From positions 2,893 through 15,512 of the forward strand of contig JAJZRT010000020.1 in NCBI GenBank assembly GCA_021802595.1: a stretch of 12,620 bases of DNA, given 5' to 3'. The DNA comes from Pseudomonadota bacterium. Lineage in GTDB: Bacteria; Pseudomonadota; Gammaproteobacteria; Burkholderiales; Thiobacillaceae. This document shows, one piece after another, positions 1 to 5,966 of this stretch. Both the position numbers and the translations under genes were made by a program. The notes below the pieces were generated by a model. The model was not told the origin of the DNA. It saw nothing but the letters and a program-made list of their open reading frames with translations, and searched no databases. Every line of letters starts with the position of its first letter. The stretch's first letter is position 1.

Positions 1-199
1 TCATTTATTTCGCCAGCCTTCCACTGGCGCGGACTTGGGGTCGATCGAAGCTGCTTGTCGTATTCATCGTCCTTTCCCCGTTTATATATGGCGTCGTACA
101 GGCATTTCTCAGGACACTGTACCGCGCGGCAAATTTCTAAGTATTTTCCAAACACAGAAAACAGATCGCTCAACCAGTCATTTCCACCACAGAGTGAAA

Positions 200-226
200 A
201 TCGGCAAGGCTTTGCGCATTGCCGAT
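200..226 (+). promoter_or_regulatory. 8-bp inverted repeat in the gabD leader
   Basis: ATCGGCAA at 200-207 is perfectly mirrored by TTGCCGAT at 219-226, with an 11-nt spacer. The repeat ends 4 nt before the gabD ribosome binding site. It could be a dimeric repressor/activator operator or an RNA hairpin next to the Shine-Dalgarno. The sequence does not show which regulator would bind. Confidence 0.45.
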
Positions 227-230
227 CAAT

Positions 231-235
231 AGGAG
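231..235 (+). promoter_or_regulatory. Ribosome binding site of gabD
   Basis: AGGAG lies 8 nt before a GTG codon at 244. This decides the gabD start: residues upstream of this codon do not resemble aldehyde dehydrogenases, whereas those after it do. Confidence 0.75.
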
Positions 236-240
236 TACAT

Positions 241-253
241 CGGGTGAAACCCG
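241..253 (+). promoter_or_regulatory. Small hairpin over the gabD start codon
   Basis: CGGGT-GAA-ACCCG is a perfect 5-bp stem with a 3-nt loop, and the GTG start codon (244-246) lies inside it. As RNA it would partly hide the start codon. It is short and could be chance, but it follows directly after the inverted repeat at 200-226. Confidence 0.35.
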
Positions 254-1698
254 TTGATAGCCAACTGTTCCGGCAACAAAACCTGATCGGCGGCGAATGG
301 CATGACGCCGCAGACGGTGTGCGCCTCGCCGTGCACAACCCGGCCAACGCAGAAATAGTCGGTCACGCGCCGAGTTGCAGCGCCGCCGACACCAAACGCG
401 CCATTGAATCCGCCCACGCCGCCTTCCCCGCCTGGCGCGACCAGACCGCCAAGACGCGTTCGCAGCTGCTGCGCCGCTGGTTCGACCTGATCCTCGCGCA
501 TCGCGACGACCTCGCCGCAATCATGGTGAGCGAGCAGGGCAAGCCTCTTCTTGAAGCGCGTGGCGAGATCGACTACGCGGCGAGTTTCATCGAGTGGTTT
601 TCCGAGGAGGCGCGGCGCGTCTACGGCGATGTGGTGCCGTCGCCGTGGGCGGATCGGCGCATGTTCACGCTGAAGCAGCCCCTTGGCGTGGCGGCGCTGA
701 TCACGCCGTGGAATTTTCCCGCCGCGATGTTCACGCGCAAGGCCGGTGCGGCGCTGGCCGCCGGCTGCACGGTGGTGGCGAAGCCGGCTTCGCAGACGCC
801 GTTCACCGCGCTGGCGCTGGCCGAACTGGCGCAGCGCGCGGGGTTGCCGCCCGGCGTGCTGAACGTGGTCACCGGCGACGCAGCGATGATCGGCAAGGTG
901 CTGACGTCGCACCCACGGGTGCGCAAGGTCTCGTTCACCGGCTCGACGTCGGTGGGCAAGCAACTCCTCGCGCAGAGCGCCGGCACGCTCAAGCACGTGT
1001 CGCTCGAACTCGGCGGCAACGCGCCCTTCATCGTGTTCGACGACGCCGATCTCGACGCCGCGGTGGCGGGCGCGCTCGCCAGCAAGTACCGCAACAGCGG
1101 GCAGACCTGCGTGTGCGCGAACCGGGTGTTCGTGCAGGACGGTATCTTCGATGCCTTCGCCAAAAAATTCGCCGCGGCGGCGGCCCAGTTGAAAGTCGGG
1201 GAGGGCTTCACACCTGGGGTGGAAACCGGCCCGCTGATCAGCGCCACTGCGCTGGAAAAGGTCGAGGCGCACGTCGCCGACGCACTCGCGCACGGCGCGA
1301 CGCTGCTCACCGGCGGCCGCCGCCATGCGCTCGGCGGGCAGTTCTTCCAGCCGACCGTGCTAAGCCAGTGCACGCCCGACATGCAGATCTGCCGCGACGA
1401 AACCTTCGGCCCGGTGGCGCCGCTGATCCGTTTTGCCGACGAAGCGGAAGTCATCGGCATGGCCAACGACTCCGAGTTCGGGCTTGCCGCCTACGCCTGG
1501 ACGCGCGACCTCGGACGCGCCTGGCGGCTGGCGGAGCGGCTCGACTACGGCATGGTCGGCATCAACGCCGGGCTGATTTCCACCGCCGAGGCGGCGTTCG
1601 GTGGCATGAAGCAATCGGGCCTGGGACGCGAAGGCGGGCGTAGCGGCATCGACGAATATCTGGAAAGCAAATACGTGAATCTGGGCGGGCTGGGATAA
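244..1698 (+). CDS. gabD: Succinate-semialdehyde dehydrogenase (GabD type)
   Basis: This enzyme oxidises succinate semialdehyde to succinate with NAD(P)+, the last step of GABA/putrescine breakdown, in the cytoplasm. The 484-residue product matches the family length. Visible landmarks are ITPWNFPAA (Asn157 for the oxyanion site), VAKPASQTPF (Lys180, cofactor binding), FTGSTSVGK, the general-base Glu255 in LELGGNAP, and the catalytic Cys289 in GQTCVCANR. A second cysteine two residues later (Cys291) is the pattern that can form a redox-sensitive disulfide in some SSADHs. The C-terminal GGMKQSGLGREGG and ESKY motifs are intact. The start is GTG with AGGAG 8 nt upstream. The arginase gene follows after 26 bp, so they are probably co-transcribed. 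Similarity along the whole length to E. coli GabD, from memory, makes this more likely than a generic aldehyde dehydrogenase. Confidence 0.93.
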   Translation: MKPVDSQLFRQQNLIGGEWHDAADGVRLAVHNPANAEIVGHAPSCSAADTKRAIESAHAAFPAWRDQTAKTRSQLLRRWFDLILAHRDDLAAIMVSEQGKPLLEARGEIDYAASFIEWFSEEARRVYGDVVPSPWADRRMFTLKQPLGVAALITPWNFPAAMFTRKAGAALAAGCTVVAKPASQTPFTALALAELAQRAGLPPGVLNVVTGDAAMIGKVLTSHPRVRKVSFTGSTSVGKQLLAQSAGTLKHVSLELGGNAPFIVFDDADLDAAVAGALASKYRNSGQTCVCANRVFVQDGIFDAFAKKFAAAAAQLKVGEGFTPGVETGPLISATALEKVEAHVADALAHGATLLTGGRRHALGGQFFQPTVLSQCTPDMQICRDETFGPVAPLIRFADEAEVIGMANDSEFGLAAYAWTRDLGRAWRLAERLDYGMVGINAGLISTAEAAFGGMKQSGLGREGGRSGIDEYLESKYVNLGGLG

Positions 1699-1724
1699 GC
1701 CCCGACGCCTGCCAGGCCGACAGC

Positions 1725-2612
1725 ATGAAATCTGCCATCTCCCCACGCAGCATCATCGTCATCGGCGCCGCCGGTGGCGCCGGCGCGCCCGACCCGGCCA
1801 CCGCCGAAGGTCCGGACGCGCTGCGTCATTACCGCGTGTTTCACGACACGCCGCTGCAGCACGTGGAATGGGACGCGATCCTGCGTGTGCCGCGTACCGA
1901 ACAGGACACGCCGCTGCATGCGGTAGCGGCGCTCAGCGAACGGCTCGCCGCCGAAGTGGAAACGGTGCTGCGCGCAGGCAACTTCCCGCTGGTGGTGGGC
2001 GGCGACCACTCCTGCGCGATCGGCACCTGGAGCGGGGTGCATCGCGCGCTGGCCGACCAGGGGCCGCTCGGCCTGATCTGGATCGACGCCCACATGGACA
2101 GCCACACCTTCGCCACCACGCCGAGCGGGCAGATCCATGGCATGCCGCTGGCCGTCCTGCTCGGCCACGGCGAGGCGGCGCTCACGTCAATCGACGGCGC
2201 GGAAGCCAAGCTGCTGCCCGAGCACGTATGCCTGATCGGCGTGCGCAGTTACGAGGCCGGCGAGGCGGCGCTGCTGCATCGGCTGGGCGTACGCGTATTC
2301 GAGATGGACGAAGTACGCCGACGCGGACTGGCCGACGTATTCGGCGAGGCGCTCGCCCTGGTCCGGCGCGGAACCGCCGGTTTCGGCGTGAGCGTGGATC
2401 TGGATGCACTCGACCCTGCGGAGGAACCGGGCGTGGGCACGCCGGTGCCCGGAGGCCTCACCCGCACCGAACTCGCCACCGCCCTGTCCCGCCTGCGCGG
2501 TGACCCGGGCTTCGTGGCAATGGAGATCGTCGAGTACAACCCGCGCCGCGACCGCGGCCACGCCACGGCCGACGCGGCGGGCGCGCTGCTCGGCGCCATC
2601 CTGCCGCTTTGA
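1725..2612 (+). CDS. rocF: Arginase (ureohydrolase family)
   Basis: Arginase hydrolyses L-arginine to ornithine and urea using a binuclear Mn site. All ligand motifs are present in the 295-residue protein: GGDHS (His95), DAHMD (Asp121, His123, Asp125), and SVDLDALDP (Asp225, Asp227). Glu270 lies in MEIVEYNP. The TPSGQIHGMPLA segment (132-143) is the substrate loop typical of true arginases and argues against agmatinase or formimidoylglutamase. EPGVGTPVPGG (234-244) is also family-typical. The ATG at 1725 has AGG 8 nt upstream and lies 26 bp after gabD, suggesting an operon. Together the two genes fit arginine use as a nitrogen source feeding succinate or glutamate, although the steps linking ornithine to succinate semialdehyde are not in this window. 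Confidence 0.9.
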   Translation: MKSAISPRSIIVIGAAGGAGAPDPATAEGPDALRHYRVFHDTPLQHVEWDAILRVPRTEQDTPLHAVAALSERLAAEVETVLRAGNFPLVVGGDHSCAIGTWSGVHRALADQGPLGLIWIDAHMDSHTFATTPSGQIHGMPLAVLLGHGEAALTSIDGAEAKLLPEHVCLIGVRSYEAGEAALLHRLGVRVFEMDEVRRRGLADVFGEALALVRRGTAGFGVSVDLDALDPAEEPGVGTPVPGGLTRTELATALSRLRGDPGFVAMEIVEYNPRRDRGHATADAAGALLGAILPL

Positions 2613-2634
2613 GCCTCGTCCCGCGCGGGGCAGG

Positions 2635-3117
2635 CTACTCGATCGGCAGGCCGGCGCGCCGCCAGTTGACGAAACCGTCACGATAATTCCTGACGTTCGT
2701 GTAGCCGAGCTTCATCAGCGTGTCGGCCGCGAGCGGGCTGCGCTGGCTGACGCCGCAATAGACGACGATGGGTGTGGCCTTGTCCGGCACCGCGGCCTCG
2801 ATCCTGAATTCCAGCAGGCCGCGCGTGATATTGAGAAAGTGCGGCGCCGCAATGTGGCCCGAGTCATCCACTTCGGCCGGGGTGCGCACGTCGAGGACCA
2901 CCGTTTCCGGCTGTATTTTCAGTTGCGCCAGCAGGCCGGCCGTGTCGAGCTGCGGGACCCGCGCATTGGCGGCATCGACCAGGGCCTGTACGGTCTGCGT
3001 AAGCGTGCGGGCTTCGGGCGGCGGAACGACGATGGCGGACAGATCCTGCGCCTGAGCTGCGAAGGCCAGTAGCAGCGAGGCAGGGAGAAGAACCCGCGAC
3101 TGACACGCAGATTTCAT
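2635..3117 (-). CDS. Exported rhodanese-like domain protein
   Basis: The 160-residue protein starts with a signal peptide (MKSACQSR, hydrophobic 9-21, likely cut after AQA at about 21-23). A single rhodanese domain follows, at about 55-160. Landmarks are VLDVRTPAEVDDSGHI (74-89) and the active-site loop CGVSQRS starting at Cys121, which would carry a persulfide. Trp152 and Leu157-Pro158 close the domain. It probably acts in the periplasm on thiol or sulfane-sulfur substrates; the exact substrate is unknown. The start is well supported by AAGGAG 6 nt upstream. It lies 41 bp after the GloC-like hydrolase gene and is probably its operon partner. Its stop is 22 bp from the arginase stop on the other strand. 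Confidence 0.87.
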   Translation of the reverse strand: MKSACQSRVLLPASLLLAFAAQAQDLSAIVVPPPEARTLTQTVQALVDAANARVPQLDTAGLLAQLKIQPETVVLDVRTPAEVDDSGHIAAPHFLNITRGLLEFRIEAAVPDKATPIVVYCGVSQRSPLAADTLMKLGYTNVRNYRDGFVNWRRAGLPIE

Positions 3118-3123
3118 GGCACG

Positions 3124-3129
3124 CTCCTT
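3124..3129 (-). promoter_or_regulatory. Ribosome binding site of the rhodanese gene
   Basis: AAGGAG read on the minus strand, 6 nt before ATG 3117-3115. It is one of the strongest Shine-Dalgarno sites in the window and fixes the start in front of the signal peptide. Confidence 0.7.
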
Positions 3130-3158
3130 TCGATTATGAGATGTCCGACAGGCGGATA

Positions 3159-3797
3159 TCAGTCAGACGCCAGGCCGACGAAGGGGTTCTCGCGACGTTC
3201 GTGCCCGAATGTGGACATCGCGCCGTGGCCCGGCACGAAGCGCACGTCGTCACCGAGGGGAAACAGTTTTTCGCGGATGACCTGAACCAGGGCCGCGTGG
3301 CTGCCGCGCGGAAAATCGGTGCGGCCGATCGATCCCTTGAACAGCACGTCGCCGACGAAGGCGATGCGGGCCTCGGGCTGGTAAAACACCACGTGGCCCG
3401 GTGTGTGGCCGGGGCAGTGCAGCACGTCGAAACGGATCGATCCCACCTCGACGCGGTCGCCATCCTCCAGCCACTGGTCGGGGGTGAACGCCACCGCAGG
3501 CGGAAAGCCGAACAGCTCGGCCTGCTGCGGCAACAGGTCAAGCCAGAACTGCTCCTCGCGCTGCGGGCCGATGAGGGGGATGCCGAGCGCATCGCGCAGC
3601 TCTACCGCCGCACCGACGTGGTCGAGGTGGCCGTGGGTGAGCAGGATTTTTTCCAGCGTCAGGTCACGCTGCGCCGCCTCCGCCAGCAGGCGCCCTGCCT
3701 CGCCGCCGGGATCGATCAACGCGGCGCGACCCTCGGCATCCCACACCAGCGAGCAGTTTTGTTGATACGGCGTGACGGGGAGAATGGTAAATTCCAT
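3159..3797 (-). CDS. gloC: MBL-fold hydrolase, GloC/YcbL-type glyoxalase II
   Basis: This is a metallo-beta-lactamase-fold thioester hydrolase, probably cleaving S-lactoylglutathione or a related glutathione thioester. The 212 residues carry THGHLDH (54-60: His55, His57, Asp59, His60), CPGHTPGH (His131), VGDVLFKGSIGRTDFPRG (Asp150) and the third metal histidine in PGHG (His191), so both metal sites look complete. The short single-domain form and the RTDFPRG segment match E. coli YcbL/GloC rather than the longer GloB. The frame stays open upstream to 4130, but homology begins at MEFTILPVTPYQQNCS, so ATG 3797 is chosen. Its Shine-Dalgarno is weak. The exported rhodanese follows 41 bp downstream. 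A persulfide dioxygenase role (ETHE1-like) is an alternative suggested by the neighbour, but the motif pattern favours GloC. Confidence 0.88.
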   Translation of the reverse strand: MEFTILPVTPYQQNCSLVWDAEGRAALIDPGGEAGRLLAEAAQRDLTLEKILLTHGHLDHVGAAVELRDALGIPLIGPQREEQFWLDLLPQQAELFGFPPAVAFTPDQWLEDGDRVEVGSIRFDVLHCPGHTPGHVVFYQPEARIAFVGDVLFKGSIGRTDFPRGSHAALVQVIREKLFPLGDDVRFVPGHGAMSTFGHERRENPFVGLASD

Positions 3798-3823
3798 GCA
3801 CCGATTATCCGCCGAATCCTTCC

Positions 3824-4456
3824 ATGACCGCACCCGACGCCCTGCTGCTGATTTCCACCCACTGCCCGCACTGCCCGGCGATGCTGGCCGCACTCGCCGA
3901 CCTGGTGAAGCAGGGCACGGTCGGCCGCCTCGAAGCGGTGAACCTCGAGCAGCACCCCGAGGTGGGGCAGGCGCTCGGCGTGCGTTCGGTACCGTGGCTG
4001 CGGCTCGGACGCATCGAACTCGCCGGCGTGCACGGCAAGGCGGAACTCGCCGAATGGGCGGCCAAGGCCGACAGCGAGGCAGGCCTGGCCGACTGGTTCC
4101 ATCTGCTGCTGAAGGAAGGCCAGCTGCCACGCGCGCAGGAAATGATCGAAAGCGACCCTGCGCTACTGGCGGCGGTGCTGCCCATCGTCGGCAACGTCGA
4201 CGCCAGCCTCAACGTGCGGCTGGGCGCTGGCGTACTGCTGGAAAACTTCGCCGGCACCGACGCCCTGCGCGCGCTGCTACCGCGTCTGGGCGAGCTGTCG
4301 CAACACGCCGATGCGCGGGTGCGGGCGGACGCTTGTCATTATCTGGGGCTGACCGGGGATCCCGCGGCGAAACCGTGGCTGGAGGCGCGGGTCAACGATG
4401 AGGATGCCGACGTGCGCGAGATCGCGCTCGAAAGTTTGCAGGCAATTCCAGATTAA
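3824..4456 (+). CDS. Thioredoxin-fold / HEAT-repeat fusion protein
   Basis: The 210-residue protein has no signal peptide and two parts. Residues about 5-80 form a thioredoxin-like domain with a CPHC redox motif (Cys14, Cys17) after a beta strand, and a cis-proline candidate in SVPW (Pro57). Residues about 88-210 are helical; the last part carries HEAT/PBS-lyase-like repeats (about 162-178 HADARVRADACHYLGLTGD and about 193-209 DEDADVREIALESLQAI). This suggests a cytoplasmic thiol oxidoreductase tethered to a partner protein by its HEAT part; the partner is unknown. No good Shine-Dalgarno precedes ATG 3824. The gene is divergent from the GloC-like gene across only 26 bp, so the two promoters must overlap the opposite coding regions or be shared. 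I know of similar annotated proteins in betaproteobacteria but no assigned function. Confidence 0.83.
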   Translation: MTAPDALLLISTHCPHCPAMLAALADLVKQGTVGRLEAVNLEQHPEVGQALGVRSVPWLRLGRIELAGVHGKAELAEWAAKADSEAGLADWFHLLLKEGQLPRAQEMIESDPALLAAVLPIVGNVDASLNVRLGAGVLLENFAGTDALRALLPRLGELSQHADARVRADACHYLGLTGDPAAKPWLEARVNDEDADVREIALESLQAIPD

Positions 4457-4475
4457 GCGTCAAGCGAATGCCGAA

Positions 4476-4652
4476 ATGGCCGGGTCAATCGAGTTCGATA
4501 CGGAGGGCAGTGCGCTTCGGCAACACTGTCTGTATCGCCTGCCGCGTGCGCCCTGGGTCTCCAATGTTGCTTACCCACGTATGGTAGATCGCGGCGGAGA
4601 GTTTACCGGCCATTTCTATTTGGATGCCCAAGGAGTATTGCATGCGGGGTAA
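4476..4652 (+). CDS. Possible small ORF coupled to the GFA gene
   Basis: An open frame of 58 codons fills the gap between the thioredoxin-HEAT gene and the GFA gene and overlaps the GFA start by 11 bp. I do not recognise the product; it ends with a segment like GGEFTGHFYLDAQGVLHAG. The frame continues upstream to 4398 inside the preceding gene, and ATG 4476 has no clear ribosome binding site. It may be a real leader or coupled gene, a decayed remnant brought in with the low-GC insert, or noise. No transmembrane segment or known motif is visible. Confidence 0.2.
   Translation: MAGSIEFDTEGSALRQHCLYRLPRAPWVSNVAYPRMVDRGGEFTGHFYLDAQGVLHAG
4630..4635 (+). promoter_or_regulatory. Ribosome binding site of the GFA gene
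   Basis: AAGGAG stands 6 nt before ATG 4642. It rules in this start over the upstream in-frame ATG at 4624, which has no such site and would add six residues before the conserved MRGKCLCG. Confidence 0.75.
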
Positions 4653-5076
4653 ATGTCTTTGCGGAGAAGTTGAGTTCGCGGTGTCTGGCGCGCTGCCAAA
4701 CATCTATCAGTGTCACTGTTCCTTATGCCGTAAGGCGACGGGCTCCAGCGCAAACGCTGCGCTCATTGTCCCAAGTGAGAATTTTCAATGGGTACGTGGG
4801 CAGGATCGCATTGCCTCATATGTAAAGGACACCGGTTACCGCTCGGATTTCTGCTCAAATTGCGGAAGCCCGCTGCCCAATCCTCTTGGTGGCAGAACTG
4901 AATATTGGATACCCGTCGGCTTGCTTGAAGACCGTGCAAATCTGGAAATAGCTGCACATTTGCATGTTGGGTCAAAGGCTTCCTGGGATGTCGTCGACTC
5001 AAGCGGAGTTCAGTATCAAGAAGCGCCCGACCTGGAAAGTCTGTTAAAGGTGCTACGGCAAAATGCAAACACTTGA
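4642..5076 (+). CDS. GFA/CENP-V family zinc protein
   Basis: This 144-residue protein belongs to the GFA (glutathione-dependent formaldehyde-activating-like, CENP-V) fold. The full cysteine set is visible: Cys5 and Cys7 (KCLCGEVEF), Cys24, Cys26 and Cys29 (CHCSLC), and Cys71/Cys74 (FCSNCGSP), enough for the two zinc sites typical of the family. Most members have no proven substrate; a thiol or aldehyde adduct role is only implied by the name. Base composition is about 45-58% GC per 60-base line, against about two thirds in the genes on either side, and codons ending in A/T are common. This suggests recent transfer. It is followed after 44 bp by the phzF-like gene. Confidence 0.88.
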   Translation: MRGKCLCGEVEFAVSGALPNIYQCHCSLCRKATGSSANAALIVPSENFQWVRGQDRIASYVKDTGYRSDFCSNCGSPLPNPLGGRTEYWIPVGLLEDRANLEIAAHLHVGSKASWDVVDSSGVQYQEAPDLESLLKVLRQNANT

Positions 5077-5120
5077 ACGTTGCGGCCCCTGACGGACACC
5101 CACTTCTCGTAAGACCGGAT

Positions 5121-5900
5121 ATGAAACTCAAGCAATACCAGGTCGACGCCTTCGCCACCCGTGCATTCGAAGGCAACCCCGCCGCCGTGTGCCCGCTGGA
5201 GGCTTGGCTGGACGATGATCTGCTTCAGGCCATCGCCGAGGAAAACAATCTGTCCGAGACGGCTTTTTTCGTGCCCTCGGAAAAAGGCTTCGGCCTGCGC
5301 TGGTTCACGCCAGTCAAGGAAGTCGATCTGTGCGGCCACGCCACCCTGGCCTCGGCCCACGTCATCTTTGAAGCGCTGGGTTACGCCCAGCCGGCCATCA
5401 CCTTTGAAACGCGCAGCGGCGACCTGTTTGTGAAAAGGAAAGGACAGCAGCTGGAAATGGACTTCCCGGCCCGCCCGCCCGTCCCCTGTGCGCTTCCCGA
5501 CCTGCTGGTCGAGGGCCTCGGCCAGCGCCCGCTTGAAGTCCTGGCCGCCGACGATTACCTGGCGGTCTTCGACAGCGAGGCGACCGTTCGCGCCATCGCG
5601 CCCGACCAGGCCCTGCTGGGCCAACTGGACTTGCGCTGCGTCGTCATCACCGCGCCCGGCACCCAGGCGGATTTCGTCAGCCGCGTCTTCGGTCCCAAGT
5701 TCGGCATTCCCGAAGACCCCGTCACCGGCTCGGCGCACTGCGCGCTCGCGCCCTACTGGGCCAGGCGGCTCGGCAAAAACGTGCTGACCGCCCGGCAGGT
5801 TTCCAGGCGCGGCGGCAGCATCGGCTGCGAACTGAAAGGCGACCGCGTGATGCTGTCGGGCTCCGCGGTCACGGTCATGGAGACTTCAATAACCTTCTGA
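5121..5900 (+). CDS. PhzF-family isomerase/epimerase-like protein
   Basis: The protein belongs to the PhzF phenazine-biosynthesis-like family, which shares the diaminopimelate-epimerase fold. Of its 259 residues, the diagnostic ones are QVDAFATRAFEGNPAAVC (7-24), the catalytic Glu46 in ENNLSETAFF, WFTPVKEVDLCGHATLA (61-77), and FGIPEDPVTGSAHCALAP (194-211). The start at 5121 is chosen because the family begins with M-K-x-x-x-x-x-VDAF; an upstream TTG frame from 5073 adds unrelated residues. The Shine-Dalgarno is weak. No phenazine genes are nearby, so this is probably one of the many housekeeping PhzF paralogues of unknown substrate. The following gene is an EamA permease, separated by 66 bp with a stem-loop. 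The 3' part has high GC, unlike the GFA gene before it. Confidence 0.9.
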   Translation: MKLKQYQVDAFATRAFEGNPAAVCPLEAWLDDDLLQAIAEENNLSETAFFVPSEKGFGLRWFTPVKEVDLCGHATLASAHVIFEALGYAQPAITFETRSGDLFVKRKGQQLEMDFPARPPVPCALPDLLVEGLGQRPLEVLAADDYLAVFDSEATVRAIAPDQALLGQLDLRCVVITAPGTQADFVSRVFGPKFGIPEDPVTGSAHCALAPYWARRLGKNVLTARQVSRRGGSIGCELKGDRVMLSGSAVTVMETSITF

Positions 5901-5918
5901 GCCCGCGCGGCCCCATCC

Positions 5919-5938
5919 GGCGCAATAGCGATTGCGCC
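5919..5938 (+). terminator. Perfect 8-bp stem-loop after the phzF-like gene
   Basis: GGCGCAAT (5919-5926) pairs exactly with ATTGCGCC (5931-5938) around the loop AGCG. It lies 19 bp after the phzF-like stop. It is followed by CTCCCTC, not a run of T, so it may be an attenuating or Rho-type 3' end hairpin rather than a classical intrinsic terminator. A binding site is also possible. Confidence 0.4.
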
Positions 5939-5966
5939 CTCCCTCAACCCGGCAAACACTCATCCC

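Larger units (their letters stand above)
1..243. other. Leader/intergenic region upstream of gabD
   Basis: No convincing gene is seen here; the open frame from 55 is only an upstream extension of gabD with unrelated-looking residues. Base composition is clearly lower in GC than the genes, as expected for a control region. A short stem CGCCAG/CTGGCG (11-16 with 24-29) lies near the left edge but has no T-run after it on either strand. An AT-rich TATATA stands at 83-88 without a well-spaced -35. A minus-strand ATG at 4-2, with GGAAGG 12 nt upstream of it, could be the start of a divergent gene lying outside the window; this cannot be tested here. Confidence 0.5.

Noticed and set aside
11..29. 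CGCCAG/CTGGCG hairpin at the left edge as a terminator
   Set aside because: It has a six-base stem with no T-run following it on either strand.
202..215. Sigma-54-like promoter (CGGCAA...TTGC) upstream of gabD
   Set aside because: The GG-to-GC spacing is one base too short, and the -24 element deviates from TGGC.
55..243. 63-residue N-terminal extension of GabD
   Set aside because: It is not similar to the family, and a good ribosome site precedes GTG 244.
226..1326. Long minus-strand open frame opposite gabD
   Set aside because: It is a mirror of a GC-rich coding gene, with an Arg/Gly/His-rich composition and no recognisable motif.
2613..2634. CCCGCGCGGG palindrome (2620-2629) between convergent rocF and rhodanese genes as a terminator
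   Set aside because: It has no loop-friendly spacing and no T-run on either side; it is likely simple GC-rich sequence.
3798..4130. 111-residue N-terminal extension of the GloC-like protein
   Set aside because: It is Arg/Pro-rich, antisense to the Trx-HEAT gene and absent from the family; the family-like start is at 3797.
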